From Pyricularia pennisetigena (Eukaryota; Ascomycota; Sordariomycetes; Magnaporthales; Pyriculariaceae), in assembly GCF_004337985.1 (NCBI RefSeq), contig NC_043740.1:3409030-3473029 (forward strand): a DNA stretch of 64,000 nt, read 5' to 3'. Made by a program: the position numbers and the translations under genes. Positions 1-9,608 of the stretch are shown in pieces. A model generated the notes under the pieces. It saw only the letters and a list, made by a program, of their open reading frames with translations. It did no database searches and was not told the origin of the DNA. Every line of letters begins with the position of its first letter. Position 1 is the first letter of the stretch.

Positions 1-923
1 TCAAGCCCCGGCCGGATCCGAGCAGCCGCAAACAACTGGCCGGAAGGACGAAGCAGACGGCTCGCAAAACCGTTTCCAGTTCCAGCGCTTTGCCGGCCCG
101 AGAAGCCGGTTCTGCATGCGCAGAGTCGTCCGCTTCGGCATCCAGAGCACCCCATGTGGTCCCGAAGCCGCCAGCGAGCAGCCGCATGCGGCTGGGCCCT
201 AGGACAAAACAGACCGCCCGGAAGAGTGCTACATCTTGTACATGGCCATCGAGCGACTGCGACTCGGAGGACGAAAATGACAATCGAGAGTCCTACGATA
301 GTCCTGACCAAAATCTAGACGACTGCAACGAAGACGGCGAGAATGTAGGCTACGACAAATACGACGACGATGACGACCCGCCGCCCCCATACCCCGGCTC
401 CCCCAGACCGGAGCCCGAGCCTATGGACTGGACACCGACGCCAGCGAGCAGCAACCACGCCGCCGCGCCCCTGGGCCTCCTCAACGGCCGGTACGAGATT
501 TTAAGCTCGGACACGCCGCCGGGCTACAGGCCTGATCACCCGGCGAGGCAGACCATGACGCTGACGCTGGACGGCGACGCGCTCTGGATGTGGTTCAACC
601 TCGGCTTCCTCGAGGGCGTGGGCCGCACCGACAGGCGGCCGTACGAGACGTCCCGCCACCGCACGTTTGGCTGGTTCGGCCACAGCGTGCATTACCGCCA
701 GGCGTTTGCGGGCGGTGGCGGCGGCGGCAGGGACGACGGGGCCATGGACGCGCGGCTCGACTTTGTCGGCGGCGGCGTCGTGCGCGGCGAGGTCGAATGG
801 GTCAACCGCCAGACCACTTGCTTCGAGGCCCGGCGGCTGGACGGCCAAGGCACCAGGAGCGACATATCGTCCAGAGAGATGCGGGATATTTTTGAGCGGT
901 TGAGGGCCGGTGTTGCTTTGTAG
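1..923 (+). CDS. Partial protein with two histone H3 tail-like repeats, acidic tract and C-terminal domain
   Basis: The reading frame is open from base 3 and ends at TAG 921-923; the start lies outside the window, so 306 C-terminal residues are visible. Two copies of RTKQTARK(S/T), identical to H3 residues 2-9 plus the S/T10 position, lie at 45-71 and 201-227, 52 residues apart. Each is preceded by a P..SSR segment, and the first by RKQLA, which equals H3 residues 17-21. A strongly acidic stretch follows (about 255-378), then a PPPPYP motif (a PPxY-type WW ligand), then a folded-looking domain from about 475 (LLNGRYEIL onward) with a Gly-rich loop. No catalytic motif is recognised. The H3 identity is read directly. 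A role as substrate or decoy for H3K9 or H3K4 enzymes or readers is inference. Alternatives are a low-complexity nuclear protein or a histone-derived duplication. Confidence 0.8.
   Translation, partial: KPRPDPSSRKQLAGRTKQTARKTVSSSSALPAREAGSACAESSASASRAPHVVPKPPASSRMRLGPRTKQTARKSATSCTWPSSDCDSEDENDNRESYDSPDQNLDDCNEDGENVGYDKYDDDDDPPPPYPGSPRPEPEPMDWTPTPASSNHAAAPLGLLNGRYEILSSDTPPGYRPDHPARQTMTLTLDGDALWMWFNLGFLEGVGRTDRRPYETSRHRTFGWFGHSVHYRQAFAGGGGGGRDDGAMDARLDFVGGGVVRGEVEWVNRQTTCFEARRLDGQGTRSDISSREMRDIFERLRAGVAL
45..71 (+). repeat. H3 tail-like motif, copy 1
   Basis: Nine codons give RTKQTARKT, matching H3 residues 2-9 with Thr in place of Ser10. It is preceded by SSRKQLAG, whose RKQLA equals H3 17-21. 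The copy is internal, so there is no free N-terminal Ala as in real H3. Confidence 0.9.
201..227 (+). repeat. H3 tail-like motif, copy 2
   Basis: Nine codons give RTKQTARKS, an exact match to H3 residues 2-10. It lies 156 nt downstream of copy 1 in the same frame, again after a P.SSR segment. Six of the eight shared codons use a different synonymous third base from copy 1. Confidence 0.9.
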
Positions 924-980
924 GGCGAAGAGCCGCAAAGAGAAATGTCATGTTTGGGATCTTTTACTTTTTACTCTGTA

Positions 981-981
<1 letters not shown>

Positions 982-1013
<32 letters not shown>
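982..1013 (+). repeat. A32 homopolymer run
   Basis: A run of 32 A on the sense strand, 59 nt downstream of the stop of the H3-tail-like gene, in its probable 3' UTR or just beyond. It also lies downstream of the convergent carbonic anhydrase gene. Confidence 0.95.
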
Positions 1014-1015
<2 letters not shown>

Positions 1016-1045
1016 ATAAATACAACCCAACCGCCTACCTCCCCA

Positions 1046-1533
1046 TCACTCGACCCTCCTCACCCTGCCCGTCTCGACCTCATAAACCCACCCGCTGACG
1101 GCGACATGATCCGGCACGGCCCTGGACGCCTTGAGGAAGGCGACGTCGTCCCTGACGGCCTGCTCGAGGTCGGAAAACTCGAGAAAGTCCAGGCCGGCCA
1201 GCTCGGCGGCGGCCTCGGCGCCGTAGCGGTCCCGGACCAGCGCGTGCGCCTGCTCGCCCGTGAAGGTCAGCATGCCACAGCCCGTGTGCTTGACCAGCAG
1301 CACCTCGCGTGTGCCCAGCAGCAGCTGCGAGATGACGACGGACCGCAGCCCGTCGCGCGCGCTGGCGCCGGCGTTGCGGATCACGTGCGCGTCGCCCAGC
1401 GAGATTCCAAAGGCCGCGGCTGGGTCGATGCGGGCGTCCATGCAGGTTACTTTTTTTCGCATTTGGAGTTAGCCCGGAGGAGGGTGTGTTTCCTGTGCAC
1501 TTAGACGGATGCCATGTGTTTGGGAGGGGAAAT

Positions 1534-1566
<33 letters not shown>

Positions 1567-1732
1567 TTTTCCCTTCGACTGCACTACGAACCCATCTCGT
1601 CCAACAGGGCTTATAGGCCAACTTACAAACCAAATACTTCTTTGCGGGAGGAAGCTCGAGGTGACCCTGAGTAAAGTTCTTGGCATACTCGTCGTTCTTC
1701 TCTGCCAGGTTCTGCTGGTTCGGAGTTGCCAT
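1046..1732 (-). CDS. Beta-carbonic anhydrase, short fungal type
   Basis: Interconverts CO2 and bicarbonate with a zinc ion. Exons are complement(1627-1732) and complement(1046-1449), giving 169 aa. The intron (177 nt) has a GTAAGT donor, and the joined frame reads KKYLV-L-TCMDARIDP. Zinc ligands C38, H90 and C93 (CMDAR and HTGCGM) and the D40/R42 dyad are all present. The GISLGDAHVIRNAGA segment is typical of the family. The length fits the small cytosolic CanD-like fungal class rather than the 230-280 aa mitochondrial class. No targeting sequence is obvious. The intron carries a 30-nt homopolymer (T on the plus strand). ATG 1732 is chosen because it is the first in frame and gives the usual short leader. 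Confidence 0.9.
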
Positions 1733-2449
1733 TTTGAGCGACGGTAATGATTATGTTATAAATAAACCAAACTGTTTGTTGTTGTATGTAGACTGAGTCG
1801 CGTCTTTGCAGCCAAGGCTTGCACCGACTCGGATCTGATCTTGACTAGCAACAAAGAAATAAAAAAGGCAGATGTGTATTAATAAAATAATATCGATATT
1901 AAAAAAAACAAAAAAAAAAAAACAAATAATCTGAACTTGGGGATCCAAAGGCCTCGGTCCCTCCGTGGAGTCAAATCAACCCCTCGCCAAGTCTTCAAGG
2001 GGGGCATCCACGAGCCAATAGAGACAAACGCAGATTCTGCAATAGTGCAACGGATTAATGTATCACGCATTCCTCGTCAAAGCTTGCGCCATTATTTTTG
2101 TGCGAGCCTGGTATTCCTTTAAGGAGATTGGATACCTCGATACATGCCACATAGTAAATAGTCATGTCAGTTGCAGGACTACTATGACGAGCAGGGAATT
2201 TGTTGCCAGGCAGTATTTTCGGATCGAATATGGATTGAAACCAGGTACAGGGTAAGTAGGCAAATGTAAATTGAGGATCTTGAGGTCATGAATGATGAAT
2301 TGCTTGGTGGTCGATGTAGGTATGACTACCAATATGCTTCTTGTTTGCCTAAAAGCAAACAAAAAAAATAATAATAAAAAAAAAAACTTGAACCACGGAG
2401 GTATCGAACACAAGCACAAAAGAACAAAAATGAAAGCAGATGATTGAAT
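1733..2449. other. Intergenic spacer
   Basis: AT-rich spacer upstream of the carbonic anhydrase gene, with A-rich runs near 1901-1922 and 2365-2387. No gene is recognised; short open frames here are interrupted and without family features. Confidence 0.6.
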
Positions 2450-2521
2450 CTCCGATATCGGGAATCGAACCCGAGTCGCCGCGGTGAAAACGCGGTATGC
2501 TAACCCCTACACCATACCGGA
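2450..2521 (-). tRNA. tRNA-Glu (anticodon TTC)
   Basis: The complement folds as a 72-nt cloverleaf. The acceptor stem TCCGGTA pairs with TATCGGA (one G-T). The A box is TGGTGTAGGGGTTAGC. The anticodon stem CCGCG/CGCGG is perfect around the loop TTTTCAC, with anticodon TTC at 2486-2488. The T arm carries GGTTCGATTCC. The discriminator base is G at 2450. No intron is present. Confidence 0.96.
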
Positions 2522-3560
2522 TTAGATGCTCTTGGTTGATAATTGGCTGTGCAAAAGAGTTTAAGTACCTACTAGAGTCCTAGCAGGATCCTCACCCGAA
2601 ATCATGCGGGCAAGATGGACAGGCTGGTGGTGTGAATGCTAGTCATGCGGGTTTGACGGATCCTCTTGGAAAGTTTTTTCTCGTCTGCCACCATCGCAGT
2701 AGCCCATGTCGTCTGGTCCCGCGGCTGGCAGGGACAAAACGACGCTAACGTTGTATCCCCCAGTTGTGGCATGCAAAGTTGTGGTGGCGCCTCGTTGCGT
2801 GAAGTCGTGGATTCATTTCACTTGCGTAGACGGAGAATGATTAAAAAGTGCCGTGAAATGCAAAGAAAAAGGGGTCGACCGAATTGTAACAAAGCTGGAC
2901 TTTGGTAGTAGAATACGTGAGAATAACTGACCGAAAAGACTGTGGGATCGCATGCGTTTGATGTTGGATGCGAAAGGGAACGAAAAGGCTAGGGATCAAA
3001 TCCACAATGCAGCGATGACACAACCAAAGACCAAAAAGAAAAAAAGACAGAAAAATAGTTCCCGGCCGCGGTCGTGGTAGGCTTGTGTGTTCTGTTCTGG
3101 CCGAAAACATGTAGCAAACACCGTTCAATGGGACAAGCAAAACAACCTGCCGGTTGGCGCACCCATAGAAATAACCCACCCTCTCACGTTGTTGTCACTT
3201 TCAACTTGACCTAAAGGAGAGTCGATAATGATAAAAGCTTGTTATCGCCCCGTTGAGATATACAAGGCACCTGCGACCCTTTGCGGATCTATAAAATCTA
3301 TGCAGTGGTATTGAAAGGGGTGTATGACTGGCCGAAGAACAGCCAGAATAAAAACAAATGAGTACTAATCTAGGGCACAATATGGACCAACAAAAACCCC
3401 ATTGCAGAAAGAAGAAAAAAGAAAAAAAAAAGGGCCGAAAAAAAAAAACAAAGCTTCGCTGGATACACGCCTCGTATTACAGGTATTCACCTCCCACCCT
3501 CAAAAAAAAAAGTTTAGTGTACCCGATATGACAGCCCTGCTGCCTCGCTAAGTTTGTGTT
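2522..3560. other. Intergenic spacer
   Basis: Between the tRNA and the 3' end of the DnaJ gene. It holds several short A-rich runs (3415-3451, 3501-3511). No gene is recognised. Confidence 0.6.
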
Positions 3561-5293
3561 CTACGACTTGCCGGCCTCGGGGACATTGGGGGCGTTTGCC
3601 GCGGTCTCTGCGGCCGCCGACTTGTCGTCCTTCTTGCCCTGGGTCTTGTCGTCCTTCTTGTCCTTTTCCTTTTCCTTCTTGTCCTTCTTCATGGCCGCCT
3701 CGGCGACGAGCTGCTCAAAGGCCATGTAGTCGCCCTCTTCCTCAGGGGTTCGTGTAGCCTGTGGTGTTTTGGGAAGGGGACCATGTTAGTGTTCATGATA
3801 AAGCGCAGGAGAGCAATACCAGGGGGAATTGAAAAAAAAAAAAAAGACAACGAGTCAATACATACCTTTGCGCAGATGTCGCCGACAATCACCAACGCCT
3901 GAGCCCTCTCCAGCCTCTTGGCCAACGGCACCTTCTTGTCGTTGAGCACGGCGTCGCACACCTCGCGCAGCACGCTCTGGATCTCAAACTTGCTCCCCCT
4001 CCAGGCGGCCGTCAGGATCTTGCCCGTGACTCGCCTCTCGTACTCCATCTTCTTCTCGTCGGTCCACTCCTCGCCGCCCTTCTCCTCGGCGCGCGCCATC
4101 TCCTCCATGCTCTGCTGCGCATCGATGGCCGAGCTGATGGTGTTCCACGTCTCCTTGACGATGGTGCCCTTGTCCTTGATCCGGCTGAAGAAGCCGCTGA
4201 TGCCAAACAGCTTCTGGCTCCGCAGCAGGCTCGTAGCCTTGGCCACGTAAGTCTGTCCGATGGCGTGCAGGATGTCGAGGCCAAACGACTCCATCTTGAG
4301 GTTCTCCACCTCGAGCCGCGTCTTCTCCTTGAACGCCGCCGTCACGTCTGGGCCCTTGTCCGTCTCGGTCCAGATGCTGATGCGGTCGATGAGCTTCTGC
4401 GCCAGCGTGTCCACCCTCTCCTGTCGGATCCGCGCCCGCTCCCGCTCGTACGCCGCCAGCTGCTCTCGCTGCTCCTTGCTCAGGCTCGCCTTCTTGCCCT
4501 TGGCCCGCAGGTTCTTCTCCTCCTCCGTCGCGCCCAGCGCCCCGTCCGACGAGTCTGACGGCCGGTCCATCAGCGCCGGCCGGAGCGGGATTGCGTGCTT
4601 TCCGGGCGTTGACCGGCCCGACGGTCCAGGTGTTGATGTGCGAGATGGTGTCGGCGATGGGCTGGGCTGCGCAGCCCCGGCCGCGGCAGGTGCTGTGGCG
4701 CCCGTCTTTTCCTCTTCGACTACTACCGTCGGCGGTGGCGGTGCCGGCGCGCCGGTGCTGTGGTCTGCGGCGGGGGCAGCGCCAGTCGCCGCGCCCGTCT
4801 TCATGCTCTCCTTCGTCGCCTCCTCAGTGCCGGGGAACTCTGCATCCTTGGTACCGGCAGCGGTGCCCGCAGCACCAGCAGCACCGCCTGCGGCAGCAGC
4901 GGCAGCGGCAGCCTCCTCGGCCTCCTGCTCCTCGGCGCTGAGCGTGATGTCCATTGTGGCGGTCAGGTCCTTCATGAGGCTGATCTCACCGATCCAGTCG
5001 ACAAAGGCATCACCGCCAAAGATGCTGGTGAAGAACTCGGCCGGGTCGGCGAAGCCCTCGGTCGGCTTGGCGTGGTCCTTGCCATACTTATCGTAGGCCT
5101 TGCGCAGGTCCTGGTCAGACAGCACCTGGTACGCCTCGCCAATCTCCTGGAACTTCTCGTGCGCCTTGGGGTCGTTGGGGTTCTTGTCCGGGTGGTGGAC
5201 TATGGCGAGCTTGCGGTACGCCTTTTTGATCTCGAGCTCCGTCGCCGTCGGCTGCACGCCGAGCGTGTCGTAGTATGCGGTGTCGACGACCAT
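3561..5293 (-). CDS. caj1: CAJ1-type DnaJ (Hsp40) co-chaperone with DnaJ-X domain
   Basis: Class C J-protein that should stimulate an Hsp70 ATPase in the cytosol or at membranes. Exons are complement(3866-5293) and complement(3561-3758), giving 541 aa. The J domain spans about residues 5-72 with HPD at 34-36. A long Ala/Glu/Thr/Pro-rich linker follows. A DnaJ-X domain then begins at [15 protein letters not shown] and runs to GDICAK. The second exon adds a Lys/Asp-rich charged tail. There is no Cys-rich zinc domain and no G/F region of class A/B type. The 107-nt intron has a GTATGT donor and CACAG acceptor and carries a 14-nt homopolymer. The linker is longer than in yeast Caj1 (391 aa), as is usual in filamentous fungi. 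Confidence 0.93.
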
Positions 5294-7037
5294 GACGGGC
5301 GGTCCTAGTTTGGGGAGGTTTTTGAGCCTGTCGCGAGGGAATCAAACGAGAGCTGGGTAAATAAAGTTTATGCCCGGTGTAAATGTAATGGGACGTTGAA
5401 TGCAGATACAAAGGATGCTGTACGTATGTACTGTCCGTTTGCGAGGTAATGAGGTTCAGGTGGTTAAGGGGTCGTAGATAAGGTAGTGAGTGGTAGTTGA
5501 ATGATTAAACGATTTTAGTCGTCCTGGTCGCCCCCAGTCGATTTCGTAGACCGAGAAAAAAAAGTAATAACCCCTGCCTCGTAAATCTCGGCCTTAAATT
5601 TTGGCGGGGTAGCAGTCTTGGGAGGGTGACGTGGACGCGGTAGGCGAAGTTTGACCGACAAATTGGAAAGCAAAATGGGTGACGACGGGTCTTTTGTCTA
5701 CTTTAGAGTCTAGACTAGGTAGGAGCTTGAGAATCTTGAATAATAGGTTGCAAGCAAGATGGAAAAATACCAAAAATACAGCACGAAACAAAAATAGTAG
5801 CTACGTATTGGGCAGAAGGCAGGCCACTATTCTTGCCATTAGGAAGCAAAAGCCAACTCTTCAGCACATGTCTTAATTTGCATTGCTTCTGATTCTCTTT
5901 AGTCCGATAAAGAAGATAGCCACCGCACAACACCTATGGATTTTTTTTTTTCTTTTTTTTTCTTTTTTCTCTTTTTCCCCCCCGTTTACTGCATAGGTAA
6001 TACCACATGATTCTTTGAGCATTACGTCGTTGCCTTGTCAAATACAATAGTACACTGCTATGCGGTACTTCAACCTTGACCTAGCAAATACAGGCATCCG
6101 TCATTTTATGCATGGTGGGGCAACGGTAACGCCTTGTGCGGGCCCCAGCTTCTGCGGCCTTCCGCAGTCGATGCTACTGCGTCATCTGTACTTTGATGTC
6201 ACTTGTCAAAGGGCGGCTGGGCTGCATCACGCCTTGGTAAGAGATCAAGAGAAACCATTCAATATGCAGATATCCATCATTCCACAACCACAACCCCCCC
6301 AAGACTAGGTTTCAAATATAGTTCACACTCGACCTGCTCAGTCTTACACAAAGAACCAAAACCTTTTGACATTCCTGCTTCATGTTATTCACCTCCACAT
6401 ATATTCACAATACTGAATATCTTCTTGGGTATCTAAAAGTACAAATAAAAAGAGAAAGCCGGAATCACACCATAGCATGGAATGTTCCGCTTTCCTTGGT
6501 GACTGTAATGGTTACCGATAGGTGAACAAAGGAGAATGTTGTTCGGTATAGACAAGGGATCTCAGCATTCGGCTCTGGTGAGACGAATATGAATGCGGAG
6601 AGAGAAATTGATCCCTGAGATTGCGAGGCGACAAGAAAATCGCAGAGAGAACTGACTGAACGCGCTATCATGTCGCGTCTTCCCAGTCCTGACAATGCAT
6701 AAAACCGCCCGCTATGATGTGAATTAAATAACACAAAAGCCCAAATAAACGCCTGTCCCGTATGCAAGAAATGTCGACCCGCAGTCGACTCTGGTCGGAA
6801 AGCAAGACGAGGTATTCGCTAGGGGTGGATTTGCCCCCCGGCTTACCAACCAGTCGTGTGCGAATTTGTACAGTGAAGGAAAGGTACCGCAGAGTGGTGA
6901 TGTGTTGTGACGACGAGCGACATTTGTGATTAACATTGTTGATTCTCAATTTTGCTGTTGTTTGGTTCCAGTTGTTGTTACAGACTTCGCTTAGGGGCGA
7001 GTCAAAGAATGCGTGCGACTGATGGAAAACAGAGCGG
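5294..7037. other. Intergenic spacer, 1.7 kb
   Basis: Upstream of the DnaJ gene and downstream of the coiled-coil gene. A pyrimidine tract (T/C with few purines) lies at about 5940-5985. Open frames on both strands are short and lack family features; no gene is recognised. Confidence 0.6.
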
Positions 7038-9608
7038 TTATCCGCCATCGGGGGGCAGATCTATGCCACTATCACGGTCCTGTGGGCCCTTGCCAGTAAA
7101 TGAAAGATTGTTGATGGTGTCGTCCTCGTGCCCAAAATCGACAACGACAGCTGAATGCATCAGGTCGCCGTCATCATCCTCGTCGTCATTACGCACCAGT
7201 ACTCGCCCGCCGATCTCGACCTCGCTGACGCGTACCTGGTACTCGAGTGCACGGCGACCCTCCTTGATTAGCTCTTCTGTCCAGCCTAGACAACGCTTGA
7301 GGCTCTGGTTGATCTTCTGGCTGTCGATGAGGAGTTGTTGGTGCTTGGTCAGGTCTAGTTGCAGTCGCTTCTCGTCTCGTCTGCGATGTCTTGCGTCGCG
7401 TGTTTCCAAAGTGCTCGGGCTCATCTGGCTAGAGCCTGATGCCGACCCGTATTCAGAGTCAGAAAAGTCGTCGGGCGATTCATTAGCGTCTGGATCGTCT
7501 TGGTATTCATCCCCTTCGCCCTCTTCGCTCAGATCCTCCAAGCCAAGACTCGAGGGATCACGCAATGGACCTTCGACTGTAGAATCGGAAGCTATCCTCT
7601 TGCCTACAGAGGCAAGTGAGAGGCGTCCGGAACGAGACAACCTCCGATAGCGCCGCAATTCTGCAGTCTGTTTCCGCAACTGACGCTCAAGTGTGCGGTT
7701 GATGGCTTCAAGGCTGGCGTTTGTGATTTCAAGATCTTGCACTTTGCGCTCGCGGCGAGCGTTGCTAACAAGTTCGTCCACAGCATCCTTCTCCTTCGCC
7801 TGAGTGCTGCTTATACTATCCAAAGATTCGTCTGGGTCGATATCATCCTCGCTCTCGGCCTCCGTCTCCTCGATAAAATCATCTGCGGCCTGTAAAAGGC
7901 TTGCAAAGCCCATGGCAGGGCCAGCTACGCCAAGTCCCGTGAGTGAACCTGACGATGTCTCTGATGGTGAACGAGGAGCAAGCCCACGGCCAGCTGCATC
8001 TGACATTGCCGTTAACGAACGGTTGCGAGCATGTCCTGGGACGAAAAAGCCGCTACTGCTCGAGATAACGGGCGACGTCTCATGACTTGGCCTGATGGCT
8101 GCTAAACTTGGTGACATGGTATAGCCGTTCATAGGTGGGGTCGGATGACTAGTAGGCGGCTGAGAGAGGACTGGAGCTTTTGGAACAGAATAAAAAGGCT
8201 GCTTCAGGGGCGATACAGGTCGCTGCGCGCCGTATCCGATGGCAGAGGGTGCGGCTGCTGCAACGCTGGCAGGCCGTCCAGGGACTCTTGAAGTAGATGA
8301 CATTGAAGACCCCGGTCGCGACACAGAAACAAATCCGGGCTTCGATGCTGTTGGTGTGACATCTGGTACACCGTTGGCATACATAAACTTGCTGGAGATT
8401 CCGGCATCAGAAGTCGGCCCTAAACTAGGGCTAAAGGTAGCAGACTGTGGGGATGCGAGTGGTGGCCCAGGTGAGGGCTTCGGGGGCAGTGTGTCGCCAT
8501 TGGCATAGCAAAAGGTGGATGCCTTCTGCAACGGCTGAGGCGCCCTCGCAAGTGGCGGTGCTGACGGCGGTGGTTGATTTTGGCTTCCGACTGGACCCTT
8601 GACGCTGCTGGCGTAAAAAAACTTGGATTCAGGCGCGCTTGGCCGGGCAATAGTCGGTCGCCCGGAATCTGACGGTGCAGGACTAAATGATACGATAGGC
8701 CTCCTAGGACCACTGCTGTCTATCGGAGCCGTGATGCTCGATCTTGGATCCCAAGATGGCTCTTGCTGTTCTGCCTGTGGAGTACCGGTCGGAGTCGAGT
8801 TGGTGCTGTCGACCCGAGATTGCCTCGGGCCGGATCGAGGCGTGACGTTCGTGTAGCCGATTAATCCCGAAGCAGGCGATACGGTATCGTCCCTGAGGGG
8901 CTCAGAGATGCCCAGGGACGACTCCGGTCTGCTTGCCGCACTTCGTCTCGGTAGAGGAGTTGAATATGCAGCCAAAGGACGTTGTTGTTGTTGTTGGGGT
9001 TGAGGCGTGCTGGTCGGTGGTTTGGCCCCCGCGATTTTGGGTGTTAAGGGAGCCCGTGGTGCCGGCTTTGCCAGCGTGGGCATTTGTGGTTGCCGCGGAT
9101 TGTTAGCCGGCGGCATCTTGGCCGATGTGGCAAGCCTGGGAGAAAGTCGTGGTTGCTGGGCTGCTGCCGCCAGTGCAGGAGTACGCGAAGCAGCGACGGC
9201 TACAGGCGGCGGCGCAACATTTCGATCTCTGGGCTGTAGAGGATTGCGAGAGGGCTTTGCTGGCAGCGAGTTGCTGGAGCGAATAACAGGCCTTGAGGAA
9301 GTGGCTTTCGTTGTTGTGTTGGTCGAGGTTCGACTTGTGGTTAATAATCGGGGTCTCGTATTGATGGTGGAGGTTGTTGTGGTGCTCTTGTTGTTGTTGT
9401 CGAGTCTCCTGTTGTTGGTGATTGGCCCAGGCGGTGTGGCGGTCGGGTCGCTGGCCTTGGCAGTTAATTCGAGTAGCGATGGCTTTCGCTTGACAGGATT
9501 GACGTTCTCGTCGGCGAGCTTGGTTCCTGGTTTCCTCACACTGGATAATCTCGAAGATGGGCGCGCTCCAGATTTGGTTGTGGAATGAGTGTTGAGAGGT
9601 TGATGCAT
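7038..9608 (-). CDS. Large low-complexity coiled-coil protein, function unknown
   Basis: Single-exon frame of 856 aa from ATG 9608. The N-terminal two thirds are Ser/Pro/Thr-rich and basic (KSGARPSSRLSSVRKPG near the start), as in many cytoskeleton-associated proteins. A short motif (K/T)FxYA(N/S) recurs three times about 40 residues apart (near 8623, 8508 and 8386). One coiled coil spans roughly residues 600-660 and a second, with KRCLGWTEELIKEGRRALEY, roughly 743-795, separated by an acidic segment. The frame stays open upstream to 10022. That extension includes a hydrophobic stretch but looks like untranslated sequence, so the internal ATG before the basic segment was preferred. I do not recognise the family; a scaffold or microtubule-linked role is only a guess. 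Confidence 0.7.
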   Translation of the reverse strand: MHQPLNTHSTTKSGARPSSRLSSVRKPGTKLADENVNPVKRKPSLLELTAKASDPTATPPGPITNNRRLDNNNKSTTTTSTINTRPRLLTTSRTSTNTTTKATSSRPVIRSSNSLPAKPSRNPLQPRDRNVAPPPVAVAASRTPALAAAAQQPRLSPRLATSAKMPPANNPRQPQMPTLAKPAPRAPLTPKIAGAKPPTSTPQPQQQQQRPLAAYSTPLPRRSAASRPESSLGISEPLRDDTVSPASGLIGYTNVTPRSGPRQSRVDSTNSTPTGTPQAEQQEPSWDPRSSITAPIDSSGPRRPIVSFSPAPSDSGRPTIARPSAPESKFFYASSVKGPVGSQNQPPPSAPPLARAPQPLQKASTFCYANGDTLPPKPSPGPPLASPQSATFSPSLGPTSDAGISSKFMYANGVPDVTPTASKPGFVSVSRPGSSMSSTSRVPGRPASVAAAAPSAIGYGAQRPVSPLKQPFYSVPKAPVLSQPPTSHPTPPMNGYTMSPSLAAIRPSHETSPVISSSSGFFVPGHARNRSLTAMSDAAGRGLAPRSPSETSSGSLTGLGVAGPAMGFASLLQAADDFIEETEAESEDDIDPDESLDSISSTQAKEKDAVDELVSNARRERKVQDLEITNASLEAINRTLERQLRKQTAELRRYRRLSRSGRLSLASVGKRIASDSTVEGPLRDPSSLGLEDLSEEGEGDEYQDDPDANESPDDFSDSEYGSASGSSQMSPSTLETRDARHRRRDEKRLQLDLTKHQQLLIDSQKINQSLKRCLGWTEELIKEGRRALEYQVRVSEVEIGGRVLVRNDDEDDDGDLMHSAVVVDFGHEDDTINNLSFTGKGPQDRDSGIDLPPDGG

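Noticed and set aside
1534..1732. Poly-Lys encoding frame in the carbonic anhydrase region
   Set aside because: It reads through the intron homopolymer; the spliced model restores the zinc-site sequence.
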